64,000 nucleotides of DNA from NCBI GenBank assembly GCA_964631235.1, contig CAZVZX010000010.1:62001-126000 (forward strand), in the 5' to 3' direction. Source of the stretch: JARKPK01 sp964631235 (GTDB lineage Bacteria; Planctomycetota; Planctomycetia; Pirellulales; Thermoguttaceae). Numbering within the stretch: position 1 is the stretch's first letter; each line of letters begins with the position of its first letter. The notes under the pieces were generated by a model that worked only from the letters and a program-made list of their open reading frames with translations, was not told where the DNA came from and made no database searches. The position numbers and the translations under genes were made by a program. Shown here in pieces: positions 29,213 through 37,723 of the stretch.

Positions 29213-31210
29213 ATGCAGGACGGGGCTTTCCCGATGCAGCGTTCCGAGTTGCTGCAACACGAACTTTCGGCAGCCCAGTGGGCCGAAATCGATCGCCTTT
29301 GCGACCGCTACGAGGACGGGTGGTCTCCTCGGCGGAGCGACGAGCTAGCCGCTTGGGTTCAACAGATCGCGCCTGCTCTCCGTCCCTCAGCGGCAGAGGA
29401 GCTCATCGCTCTTGATCGGCAACTGCGGGCGGCCGCGTGTTGCCCAGCCGAACCGCCATCGTATGCCGAGGCGCTGCGCGTTGCGGCGATTCGATCACGG
29501 AATTCCAACGATTCGGCAGAGCGGCTGGCAGTTGATGCCGCCGGTTCCTCCCTCGAAAACAACGAGAACTCGACCGCCGCGGCACCGACACCCGCCCGGC
29601 CGTTCAACGCCTCAGCGGCCGACGCTTCGACGCTAAGCACAAGTCGCTCGATCGGTTCGCGGCCGGCACGCACTCAGTCGCGCGATCCGGCGGCCGACAT
29701 CCCGGTACAGATCGGGCGGTATCGGATCACCGCCTATTTAAGCGGCGGAGGCCAGGGCGATGTGTTTCGCGCCATTCACCCCACGTTGAACCGCGAGGTG
29801 GTGATCAAATGGGGGCGGTGTTGCCTTGGTGCCGACGCGCCCGAAGTCCAATCGCTGCTCCGCGAGGGCCGCATTCTGGCCCAGCTCGACCACCCGAACT
29901 TGGTTCGCGTTCACGACCTCGATTTCCACGAGGGATGCCCGTTCCTGGTGCTCGATTTCATCCCAGGCCGCAACTTGCGGCAGTGGCGTGCGTCGCACGA
30001 CGTTCCGCCGGTTCAAGCGGCGAGGTGGGTTGCGCAAGCCGCTCGAGCGTTGGCCGAGGTGCATCGCCAGGGCCTCGTTCATCTCGACATCAAGCCCGAG
30101 AACATCCTGATCGACGAGTCGGGCGAAGCGCGCGTGGTCGATTTCGGGCTGGCCCTGCTGCCCGAGTTGTGGGGCGAACAACAGGCGCCGCTGGGATGTT
30201 TTCGGGGAACGCCGTCCTTTGCCAGTCCCGAACAAGCTCGCGGGACGACGCAATGGGCCGATGCCCGCGCCGATGTTTTCGGCCTAGGTGCCCTGCTCTT
30301 CTGGCTTCTGACCTCGCGCGCACCGTACCAAGGCGAAACAATAGACGAGGTGCTGGCGTTGGCGGCCCAATGCCGCTTCGATCGCAGTGCCCTGCGCGGC
30401 GCGCCGCGGACTCTGGCCGAAATCACGCTGCGGGCGATGAGCATCCGACCGGAAGATCGCCACCCTTCGGCTGACGCTCTGGCCGACGACCTCGAAGCAT
30501 GGATCGTGCGACAAACGGCCCCCAACGGCAAGCGGCGGCTCCTTCAGGCGGCCGCGGCGCTGGCGCTCACCGCGGCCGTGTTGATTGCCGTCGCCGCATC
30601 GCCTTTGGGACGACAGGTGTGGCGTCGCGGGCCGGCCGCATCAGCCATCGAACCGGCGGCCTCCGACGCGAACGACCAATCGCATCAACAGCCTTCCCGC
30701 CGCGAGGGCGATGCGGACGACCGCCCGGCCGAACATCCGGCTCAACCGCCGAACAAGCCTTCCGGCTCTTCGGTCGAGGGCCCATCGGCGGCTGCCGCGC
30801 CGTCGGCAACCGTTGGCGTGCCGCACGAGGAATCGCCGGGCCGCACGACCTCGCCGGAAAGAAGCCTCGCGGCGGCTGCCCCTCAGAGCCCTCCGCCTTT
30901 GAGCGAGGCCTCGCGGACCGAAAACCCGTCGCCATTGCGTTGGGATCGCGAGGCCGGCCTGCTCTTTCTCAACGGCGAGGTGATCCGACGCGTGCGCGTT
31001 GCCCAGGCCGGGAACATCGCGAAGATTCTCGACGCTTTCCAATCGCAACAGTGGCCCAAATGGGTCAAACAACCGCTCGGCGACGAAGCCGATCGCAAAA
31101 CGCTCTTTGCCGCCTGCAACTCATTGAACGAATCGCTTGACCGCATCCGCTTCCGAGTTTCGGGCAACGGCGTGGAATGGTTCTTCGTCGATCGGGACGC
31201 TCCGCAATGA
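29213..31210 (+). CDS. Transmembrane serine/threonine protein kinase
   Basis: 665 aa (Met8 at 29234 is an alternative start). Residues 1-165 are a helical N-terminus plus a polar linker. Residues 168-432 form a Hanks-type kinase: glycine loop YLSGGGQGDVFRA, K199 in VVIKWG, catalytic LVHLDIKPENIL with D292, DFG at 310-312 and a GTPSFASPEQARG activation segment. HLD replaces HRD, so it is a non-RD kinase that may not need activation-loop phosphorylation. A single membrane segment at 443-463 is followed by a Pro/Ala-rich linker and a small C-terminal domain outside the membrane. An ECF sigma factor lies 216 bases downstream, a planctomycete-typical pairing. Confidence 0.9.
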   Translation: MQDGAFPMQRSELLQHELSAAQWAEIDRLCDRYEDGWSPRRSDELAAWVQQIAPALRPSAAEELIALDRQLRAAACCPAEPPSYAEALRVAAIRSRNSNDSAERLAVDAAGSSLENNENSTAAAPTPARPFNASAADASTLSTSRSIGSRPARTQSRDPAADIPVQIGRYRITAYLSGGGQGDVFRAIHPTLNREVVIKWGRCCLGADAPEVQSLLREGRILAQLDHPNLVRVHDLDFHEGCPFLVLDFIPGRNLRQWRASHDVPPVQAARWVAQAARALAEVHRQGLVHLDIKPENILIDESGEARVVDFGLALLPELWGEQQAPLGCFRGTPSFASPEQARGTTQWADARADVFGLGALLFWLLTSRAPYQGETIDEVLALAAQCRFDRSALRGAPRTLAEITLRAMSIRPEDRHPSADALADDLEAWIVRQTAPNGKRRLLQAAAALALTAAVLIAVAASPLGRQVWRRGPAASAIEPAASDANDQSHQQPSRREGDADDRPAEHPAQPPNKPSGSSVEGPSAAAAPSATVGVPHEESPGRTTSPERSLAAAAPQSPPPLSEASRTENPSPLRWDREAGLLFLNGEVIRRVRVAQAGNIAKILDAFQSQQWPKWVKQPLGDEADRKTLFAACNSLNESLDRIRFRVSGNGVEWFFVDRDAPQ

Positions 31211-31426
31211 CCGCCGTCGGCTGCAACGCCCCCGGGCTGCGTGGCTCAGTCCTTCGTCGGTCAACGTCTCGCCGTCACATCTCCCGGTTGCCGGCGCAGT
31301 TGCCGTCCTCCTCCCCGCTTCGATATGATCGTTGGAAGGCAGAGTATTCCCCGCATGAGCCGAGCACGCCCGCGGCGCATTTTCGTTGGGCGAAGGCGCG
31401 TCGGGGCGGGCAGTGCGGATTGTACG

Positions 31427-32054
31427 ATGACGGGCGATGCAGTCGGATCGGTTTCGCAGTGGCTCCTAAAGGTTCGCAACGGCGACGAGGAGGCGGCCGC
31501 GGAACTCTGGAAGACCTATTATGCGCGGCTCACGGCGTTGGTCAGGGCGCGATTGCGCGCCCGACCGCGGCGAGTGTGCGACGAGGAAGATATTGTCCTC
31601 AGCGCGTTCGACAGTTTTTTCCGCGCTGCTCAAAAGGGGCGATTTCCCGATTTGAACGATCGCCACGACCTTTGGCAGGTGTTGGTCCTGTTGGCCGTGC
31701 GGAAGACGGCATTGGCCGGGCGTCGCGAAACCCGTCGTAAACGCGGTGGCGNNNNNNNNNNTCCGCGGACACTCGGCCCTGATCGGCGTTGACGGCCGCC
31801 ACGGTGGGAAATCGCCGTTCGACGCCCTCGACACCAAGCCCTCGCCCGAGTTGGCCGCAACGCTTGCTGAGGATTTCTCAACACTCATCATTCGGCTCAA
31901 TGACGACACGCTGCAACGGATCGCCTTGTGGAAACTCGAGGGCTATTCGAACGTGGAAATCGCCGATCGCTTGGGCCGACAACCGCGGACGATCGAACGC
32001 AAGCTGAACCTGATTCGCACCATTTGGCTGGAAACCGCAGCCGAAACCGCGTGA
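31427..32054 (+). CDS. ECF-type RNA polymerase sigma factor, interrupted by an assembly gap
   Basis: Starting at ATG 31427, the first half (VSQWLLKVRNGDEEAAAELW, ARRVCDEEDIVLSAFDSFF-type region 2) is in one frame. The second half (FSTLIIRLNDDTLQRIALWK, SNVEIADRLGRQPRTIERKL, region 4 helix-turn-helix) is in another. The break coincides exactly with ten Ns at 31752-31761. The frames join if the true gap is a multiple of three bases, so this is a placeholder gap and not a real frameshift. Total length would be about 205-210 aa, as expected for planctomycete ECF factors. It should direct RNA polymerase to a small regulon, perhaps under control of the kinase gene upstream. Confidence 0.82.
31752..31761. 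other. Assembly gap (10 N)
   Basis: Ten undetermined bases inside the sigma factor gene. The frame analysis indicates the real distance is not ten bases but a multiple of three. Confidence 0.99.
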
Positions 32055-32070
32055 AATCGAGCGATTGCCG

Positions 32071-33120
32071 ATGGATCACCCCTGCGACCAAACGCCGAGC
32101 GCGTCTCGGCCGTTGACGATCGGGCCGGTCGGTTTGGCAACGCCGCTTTTGATGGCCCCGATGGCCGGCTTCACCGACTGGGCCTTTCGCCAAGTGGTGC
32201 GCGGCCTGGGCGGTTGCGGCCTGCCGGTAACCGAGATGGTCAGCGCCCGAGGCATGTTCGAAATGAACCGCCGAGAACGGGCACTGCCGGAACGGCTTTG
32301 GGGAGTAGCAGACGAGCCTCGGCCGTTGGCCGTGCAAATCTGGGACAACGATCCCGTGCTGCTGGCTGAGATCGCCGACCGATTAGTTCGTCAATTCGCC
32401 CCGACGGTGATCGATTTGAACTTCGGCTGCCCGGCGCCCGACGTGGCCGGCAAAGCCGAAAGCGGCGCGCACCTGCTCCGCTTTCCCGATCGCATCGGCC
32501 GAATCGTCGAACGCGTGGCGGCCGCCTGCGGCACAACGCCGGTGACGGCCAAAGTCCGCCTTGGGCCCGACCGCCAACGGATCACGGTCTTCGATGTGGC
32601 TCAGGCCGTCGAGGCTGCCGGCGGTGCCGCCATTACGGTTCACGGGCGCACGGCTGCCGACTTCTACCGCGGCAAGGCCGACTGGGAGTTGATCGCTCGC
32701 ACGAAGTCGATGTTGCGAAGAATCCCGTTGATCGGCAACGGAGATCTGACGACGGCAGAGGACATCGTCACGGCCTTTCGTCGGTATTCGGTCGATGGCG
32801 TGATGATCGGGCGGGCGGCGCTGAACAACCCGTGGTTGTTCGCCCAAGGCTGGGCCGCCCTGCAAAACCGGCCTTGGCTTTCACCGTCGGCCTCCGATCG
32901 TTGCACCGGATTGTTGCAACACCTTCAACTCCGTCTGACACAATACGGACCCGATCGCGCCTTGGGACAGATGCGAAAAGTTGCCGCGTGTTACACGCAC
33001 GGCCTGCCCGGGGCCCGGGCGTTTCGTCAGGGGCTGAACCAATTGCAGTCGATCGACGAGTTTCGCTCGGCCGTCGAGCAGTTCTTCGCCAGCCAACCGA
33101 CCGGCGAACGCATTGCCTAA
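32071..33120 (+). CDS. tRNA-dihydrouridine synthase
   Basis: 349 aa from ATG 32071, 16 bases after the sigma factor stop. FMN-dependent Dus barrel: LLMAPMAGFTDWAFR at 27-41, LAVQIWDNDP, then IDLNFGCPAP with catalytic C120, ESGAHLL, VTAKVRLG, ITVHGRTAADFYRGKADW, PLIGNGDL and VDGVMIGRAALNNPWLF. A C-terminal helical domain with the tRNA-contacting region follows. It reduces specific uridines in the tRNA D-loop using NADPH. Subgroup (DusA/B/C) cannot be fixed, though motif spacing is closest to the DusB-like group. Close spacing suggests co-transcription with the sigma factor. Confidence 0.9.
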   Translation: MDHPCDQTPSASRPLTIGPVGLATPLLMAPMAGFTDWAFRQVVRGLGGCGLPVTEMVSARGMFEMNRRERALPERLWGVADEPRPLAVQIWDNDPVLLAEIADRLVRQFAPTVIDLNFGCPAPDVAGKAESGAHLLRFPDRIGRIVERVAAACGTTPVTAKVRLGPDRQRITVFDVAQAVEAAGGAAITVHGRTAADFYRGKADWELIARTKSMLRRIPLIGNGDLTTAEDIVTAFRRYSVDGVMIGRAALNNPWLFAQGWAALQNRPWLSPSASDRCTGLLQHLQLRLTQYGPDRALGQMRKVAACYTHGLPGARAFRQGLNQLQSIDEFRSAVEQFFASQPTGERIA

Positions 33121-33401
33121 CCGCCAAGCGGCCGCCTCGGAAGATCAGGGGCTTGTTAGGCCGACATCGCCTTTCTTCGCATCCCGACGCGAGCGATTTC
33201 TTCTCGATGCGGGCAGGCGAGAAGCAATGCGTCATAAGCAATTTACACCTTTGAACTTACGCTGATTCTTCTCCTTTGCTGGGGTGAAGGCAGATCCGAT
33301 TCTCCCGGCCATGGCGTTCTGCCGGTCGAAACCAGCGAGTTTGCACCGGGCGAGCCGCTCCCCTTGTCTTGAAATCAAATCGATTTCTCTGCCGGCCGAT
33401 A

Positions 33402-33430
33402 TTGTTTTTAGCATTTTTGACTGCTAGAAT
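33402..33430 (+). promoter_or_regulatory. Candidate sigma-70 promoter
   Basis: TTGTTT (33402-33407) and TAGAAT (33425-33430) are separated by 17 bases. It points toward sufR but lies about 520 bases upstream. A dyad with arms GAAATC and GATTTC lies just upstream at 33371-33387. Confidence 0.35.
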
Positions 33431-33777
33431 TGAGTCGCTGTCGTAATTCGGTCCCGAGATGAGGCTGGCGCAGGTGCGAAAAACCGTGACCGCATTGTCA
33501 TCCAGCAACGGGAAGCCGGGCGATCGGCCCTGTCGGGCAGCGGTAGGAGCGACGGAAAACGCAAACCGGCCGAGCGTACCGTGCGAATATTCCGGGCGGC
33601 CGACCGCGGAGGCGTTTCCGACGGCAACTCCCGGAATCAGGGTGTGCCGGAACGTCTGTCGAGCAAAGCAGGTTCGGCGGCCGGTCCTTCCGGCTGAAGA
33701 AACAAGACGAGTCGCGCGAGGCCCCTGAAAGAACTGGCCTGAGCGAGATCGTCGTGCGACGGCATGAGGCCCTTTTT

Positions 33778-33875
33778 AGCAGCCCGTTGAAAAAAGCGAT
33801 TCCAACGAATTCACCCCGCGAATTTCGCGGCAAACGCGCGCTGTGAAGCCAAGAACGACTTTTCATCGGGCCGTT
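33778..33875. repeat. Dispersed repeat family B, copy 1
   Basis: About 98 bases, starting AGCAGCCCGTTGAAAAA and ending TTTCATCGGGCCGTT, which are imperfect inverted repeats of each other. Inside, the block CTGTGAAGCCAAGAACGACT aligns with the same position in copies at 40.1 and 62.5 kb. It lies about 80 bases upstream of the SufR-like gene. Confidence 0.6.
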
Positions 33876-33953
33876 AGGCAGTAGCGGCGAGCGAAATCGA
33901 TAGCAAGCATCGACACGGCAGGAAAAGACAGTCTTCAGTTCAGGGTTGGAGCG

Positions 33954-34571
33954 ATGAGCATTCAGGCACCGCACACTGACGGCGATTTGCTCGATCTGTT
34001 GCGTATCGCTGGACCGCTTCGCGTGACGGAGATGGCCCAGGCGATGGAGGTTACTCCGACGGCGATTCGGCAACGGTTGGTCCGCTTGCTTCGTCGGGGC
34101 ATGATTCAGCGCGAAGCAGTGCGGAGCGGTCGCGGTCGGCCGCGGCATAATTACTCGCTGACAGAGAAGGGGCTACGGGAAACCGGGTCGAACTTCACCG
34201 ATTTAGCCATGGCCCTCTGGAAAGAGATCGGTGCCTCGGCCGACCCGCAGTTGAAGGCGGACCTGCTTCGTCGCGTCGCCCGAGCCTTGGCCGGCGGCTA
34301 TGCCCGCGAGATTCGCGGCGAAACGCCGGCCGAGCGGCTCGATTCGCTGCGGCAACTGCTGATGCAGCGGCGGATTCCGGTCAGTTTGGAAGAGTCAGCC
34401 GGACGGATGACACTGACGACGCACGCCTGCCCGTACCCCACGCTCGCCGAAAACGATCGCGACGTTTGCCGCATGGAGCAGATTCTTTTTTCGGAACTGC
34501 TTGGGGCGGATGTTCAGTTGGTGCGATGCCGGCTCGATGGCCGTGGCGACTGCCAATTCCAACTCGACTAG
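33954..34571 (+). CDS. sufR: SufR-like iron-sulfur cluster-sensing transcriptional regulator
   Basis: 205 aa. The first 75 residues are a winged helix-turn-helix (LRVTEMAQAMEVTPTAIRQR, then RSGRGRPRHNYSLTEKG). The C-terminal part carries cysteines at 159, 172, 192 and 200; the first pair is C-X12-C, as in cyanobacterial SufR, within ACPYPTLAENDRDVC. SufR binds a [4Fe-4S] cluster through these cysteines and represses suf genes when clusters are plentiful. Its place at the head of the suf cluster on the same strand supports autoregulation of the operon. No CAAC-N6-GTTG operator of the cyanobacterial kind was found upstream. Confidence 0.85.
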   Translation: MSIQAPHTDGDLLDLLRIAGPLRVTEMAQAMEVTPTAIRQRLVRLLRRGMIQREAVRSGRGRPRHNYSLTEKGLRETGSNFTDLAMALWKEIGASADPQLKADLLRRVARALAGGYAREIRGETPAERLDSLRQLLMQRRIPVSLEESAGRMTLTTHACPYPTLAENDRDVCRMEQILFSELLGADVQLVRCRLDGRGDCQFQLD

Positions 34572-34646
34572 CGTCCCCTTATACTGAGGCGTTTCAAAAG
34601 GTCGGGCCAGCGAGCCCGGAAACCCCTCTGTTGCGGGGATGAGACG

Positions 34647-35282
34647 ATGACACAGCCGTGGATCGAAGGACGTTTTCCGGATTGTGTGTTGACCACCACG
34701 TTAGAACAAGGAATCAACTGGGCGAGGCAGAGTAGCCTCTGGCCGATGACGTTCGGCATTGCCTGTTGTGCGATCGAAATGATGTCGGCCGGTGCCGGAC
34801 GATTCGATCTCGATCGGTTCGGGGCCGGCGCGTTTCGGGCCAGTCCAAGGCAGTCGGACCTGATGATCGTCGCCGGCACGATCACCTACAAGATGGCCAG
34901 CCGCGTGCGGCGGTTGTACGACCAGATGCCCGAGCCGAAGTACGTCATTGCCATGGGCGCATGCACGATCGCCGGCGGACCGTATTACCAATGGGGCTAC
35001 AGCGTAGTTCGCGGGGCGGACTTGATCGTCCCGGTCGATGTGTATGTTCCCGGTTGTCCGCCGCGGCCCGAGTCGCTGCTGGAAGCATTGATGCGGCTGC
35101 AAGAGAAGATCGCCGGACACCGGATCGCCCGGGCGCCGGGCAAGGGTCAGGGCGTCGCCGCGAAGTTGGAAGATGAACTGCCGGTGCCGCATCATTGCGG
35201 CTATGTCGATGTTGTCGAACCGACCTTGGTGTTCGAACATCAGCAAAACGTCAAGAAGCGCGGGAGTGCGGATAAGCCATGA
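34647..35282 (+). CDS. NuoB-like (complex I 20 kDa subunit) protein encoded in the suf cluster
   Basis: 211 aa. Residues 20-150 match NuoB/NdhK: INWARQSSLWPMTFGIACC, then RFGAGAFRASPRQSDLMIVA, YDQMPEPKYVIAMGACTIAG and IVPVDVYVPGCPPRPE. The four cysteines that bind cluster N2 are all present (C40, C41, C106, C137). A C-terminal tail of about 50 residues is poorly conserved-looking. No other complex I gene occurs in the window. Its stop overlaps the sufC ATG (ATGA), and sufR lies 75 bases upstream, so it is embedded in the iron-sulfur assembly operon. It may be a genuine complex I subunit displaced from the nuo operon, or a paralogue with a role in cluster handling. Confidence 0.88.
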   Translation: MTQPWIEGRFPDCVLTTTLEQGINWARQSSLWPMTFGIACCAIEMMSAGAGRFDLDRFGAGAFRASPRQSDLMIVAGTITYKMASRVRRLYDQMPEPKYVIAMGACTIAGGPYYQWGYSVVRGADLIVPVDVYVPGCPPRPESLLEALMRLQEKIAGHRIARAPGKGQGVAAKLEDELPVPHHCGYVDVVEPTLVFEHQQNVKKRGSADKP

Positions 35283-36115
35283 TCGATCGAACCCCTGAAA
35301 CACTGCGAGTCGTCGATCTTCATGTGTCGGTGGCTGGCAAAGAGATCTTGCGCGGCGTGTCGTTAGAGATTCGCCGCGGCGAGATTCACGCCTTGATGGG
35401 GCCCAACGGCTCGGGGAAAACGACGCTGGGCTTGGCCATCATGGGTCATCCGGGCTACGAAGTGACGGCCGGACAAGTGCTGCTCGACGAGGTGAATCTG
35501 CTCGATCTCGAGCCGCACGAACGGGCACGCGCCGGCGTATTCATGGCATTCCAGCGACCCGTAACGATTCCCGGCGTGAAAATGGCCGACTTCCTCCGCC
35601 ACGCGGTGAGCAACATCCGCAACCCCAATCGTAAGGAAGGCGAAGAACTGCTGCCGATGCGGGAGTTCCGCAAAGAGCTGACCGAACAAATGAAGGCCCT
35701 GCGGATCGACCCCGAGTTTGCGCGACGCTACGTCAACGACGGGTTCTCCGGCGGAGAGATGAAGCGGGCCGAGATTTTGCAATTGGCCATGCTCCGCCCG
35801 CGGTTCGCTATTTTGGACGAAACCGATAGCGGACTCGACGTCGACGCCGTCCGGCTTGCCAGCCAAAGCATTGCGCAGATCGGCGGTCACGAAATGGGCA
35901 TCCTCATCATCACGCATCACGAACAATTGCTCGAGCACAATCAGCCGCATTTCACGCATGTCATGCTTGGCGGCCGGATTGTCGAGACGGGCGGGCCGGA
36001 ACTCGCCCGAGAGTTGCACAAACGCGGCTACGATCGGCTTCGGGCCGATCACCCTGATGCCGCGGCCGTGGAACGGGAAATGATGGCCGCCGGCACGAAG
36101 CAGGCCGTCGGCTGA
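35279..36115 (+). CDS. sufC: Fe-S cluster assembly ATPase SufC
   Basis: 278 aa. ABC-type ATPase with Walker A GPNGSGKT (41-48), Q-loop FQRPVTIPGVK, signature FSGGEMKRAEI (from 156), Walker B FAILDETDSGLD (catalytic E181) and switch His in ITHHEQLL. The FSGGE-K-R signature and the IPG motif are specific to SufC. It forms the SufBC2D complex, whose ATP hydrolysis drives scaffold rearrangement for cluster assembly. It overlaps the NuoB-like gene by four bases, and a 149-base gap precedes sufB. Confidence 0.97.
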   Translation: MIDRTPETLRVVDLHVSVAGKEILRGVSLEIRRGEIHALMGPNGSGKTTLGLAIMGHPGYEVTAGQVLLDEVNLLDLEPHERARAGVFMAFQRPVTIPGVKMADFLRHAVSNIRNPNRKEGEELLPMREFRKELTEQMKALRIDPEFARRYVNDGFSGGEMKRAEILQLAMLRPRFAILDETDSGLDVDAVRLASQSIAQIGGHEMGILIITHHEQLLEHNQPHFTHVMLGGRIVETGGPELARELHKRGYDRLRADHPDAAAVEREMMAAGTKQAVG

Positions 36116-36264
36116 CTCTTGGAGACTCAAACCGCGAAGAGCTACTGAATCGATCCTCGGAACACGCAAAGCGGCGCAAGCGGGCGGAGCACAAAGTCGG
36201 CCTCTCCGCTGCGACAATGGCTGCGTTGCGTGCCGTGAGGCCGCAGACAGATAGGCAGGGCATT

Positions 36265-37692
36265 ATGGCAACCGATCTCAACACCCGTGCGGCCGCGGCG
36301 AAGGCGGCCGACCCGATCGGCGAAATCAATAAGTACGATTTCCGCGTGGACGAGCGATTCGTCTTCAAAGCGAGGAAGGGGCTCGATGCCCAGATCGTCG
36401 CCGAGATTTCGGAGATGAAGCGCGAGCCGGCGTGGATGCGCGAGTTCCGCCTGCGGGCGCTCGAGGTCTTCTTTTCGAAACCAATGCCCCGCTGGGGCGG
36501 CGCGATCAACGTCGATTTCGACGACATCTACTACTACCTCAAGCCGGTCGATCGTCAGGCCACCAGTTGGGAAGACGTTCCCGCGGAAATCAAGACCACT
36601 TTCGACAAGCTGGGGATTCCAGAAGCGGAGAAGAAGTACCTTGCGGGCGTGAAGGCCCAATACGAAAGCGAAGTAGTTTACGGATCGCTGAAGGAAGACT
36701 TGGCCCGGCAGGGCGTGATCTTTACCGACACCGATTCGGCCGTGCGCGACTATCCCGATTTGGTCCGCGAGTACTTCGGCACGATCATCCCGCCGACCGA
36801 CAATAAGTTTGCCGCGCTGAATTCGGCCGTGTGGTCGGGCGGGTCGTTCATCTACGTGCCGCCCGGGGTTAAGGTCGAATTCCCGTTGCAGGCCTACTTC
36901 CGCATCAATGCGGCGAACATGGGCCAGTTCGAGCGGACGCTGATCATTGTGGATGAGGGCGCGCAGATGCACTACGTCGAGGGCTGCACGGCCCCGATGT
37001 ACAGCACCGAAAGCCTGCACTCGGCCGTGGTCGAAGTGATCGCCAAACGCGGATCGCGAGTGCGCTACACCACGATCCAGAACTGGGCGAACAACATCTA
37101 CAATTTGGTGACGAAGCGGGCCGTGGCCTACGGCGACTCGCTGGTCGAGTGGGTCGACGGCAATCTCGGCAGCCGCTTGACGATGAAATACCCGGCGATC
37201 TACCTGCTCGAGCCGGGCGCCCGCGGCGAGGTGCTTTCCGTGGCCTTCGCGTCGGCCGGCCAGCATCAAGACGCCGGCGCCAAGGCGGTTCATGCCGCCC
37301 CGCACACGTCGAGCCGCATCATTTCGAAGTCGATTTCGAAGAACGGCGGCCGCTCGAGCTACCGCGGATTGGTGAAGATCAACAAGGGCGCCGCCAAGTC
37401 GAAGGCCAACGTGGTTTGCGATGCGTTGATTCTCGACGACCGCAGCCGCAGCGACACTTACCCGTACATCGAAATCGAAGAGCAAGACGTGGCGATCGGC
37501 CACGAGGCCAGCGTGTCGCGGATCGGCGAAGAACAGCTTTTCTATTTGTGCAGCCGCGGGCTGAGCGAGGCGGAGGCGGCGGCGATGATCGTCAGCGGAT
37601 TCGTCGAACCGCTGGTGAAGGAACTGCCGATGGAATACGCCGTCGAGATGAATCGGCTGATTCAATTGCAGATGGAAGGCACCGTAGGATGA
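36265..37692 (+). CDS. sufB: Fe-S cluster assembly scaffold SufB
   Basis: 475 aa from ATG 36265; an upstream in-frame start at 36217 has no supporting sequence. Typical SufB blocks are present: KYDFRVDERFVFKARKGLD, LNSAVWSGGSFIYVPPGVKV, EGAQMHYVEGCTAPMYST, TIQNWANNIYNLVTKRAVAY and the C-terminal EASVSRIGEEQLFYLCSRGL. SufB is the scaffold on which the nascent cluster forms, with SufD and SufC. It is followed 31 bases later by sufD. Confidence 0.97.
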   Translation: MATDLNTRAAAAKAADPIGEINKYDFRVDERFVFKARKGLDAQIVAEISEMKREPAWMREFRLRALEVFFSKPMPRWGGAINVDFDDIYYYLKPVDRQATSWEDVPAEIKTTFDKLGIPEAEKKYLAGVKAQYESEVVYGSLKEDLARQGVIFTDTDSAVRDYPDLVREYFGTIIPPTDNKFAALNSAVWSGGSFIYVPPGVKVEFPLQAYFRINAANMGQFERTLIIVDEGAQMHYVEGCTAPMYSTESLHSAVVEVIAKRGSRVRYTTIQNWANNIYNLVTKRAVAYGDSLVEWVDGNLGSRLTMKYPAIYLLEPGARGEVLSVAFASAGQHQDAGAKAVHAAPHTSSRIISKSISKNGGRSSYRGLVKINKGAAKSKANVVCDALILDDRSRSDTYPYIEIEEQDVAIGHEASVSRIGEEQLFYLCSRGLSEAEAAAMIVSGFVEPLVKELPMEYAVEMNRLIQLQMEGTVG

Positions 37693-37723
37693 ACGCAGAC
37701 AAACGGCGCAGGGTTAACGGAAG

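Larger units (their letters stand above)
33121..33953. other. Long non-coding region upstream of the suf cluster
   Basis: 833 bases without a credible gene. It contains a dyad GAAATC-N5-GATTTC (33371-33387), a candidate promoter at 33402-33430 and repeat B copy 1 at 33778-33875. The sufR transcript may therefore have a long leader, or its promoter lies closer and was not recognised. Confidence 0.5.

Noticed and set aside
31241..31792. Sigma factor start at 31241
   Set aside because: Codons before 31427 give Arg/Pro-rich sequence unlike sigma factors; the ATG at 31427 starts the conserved region.
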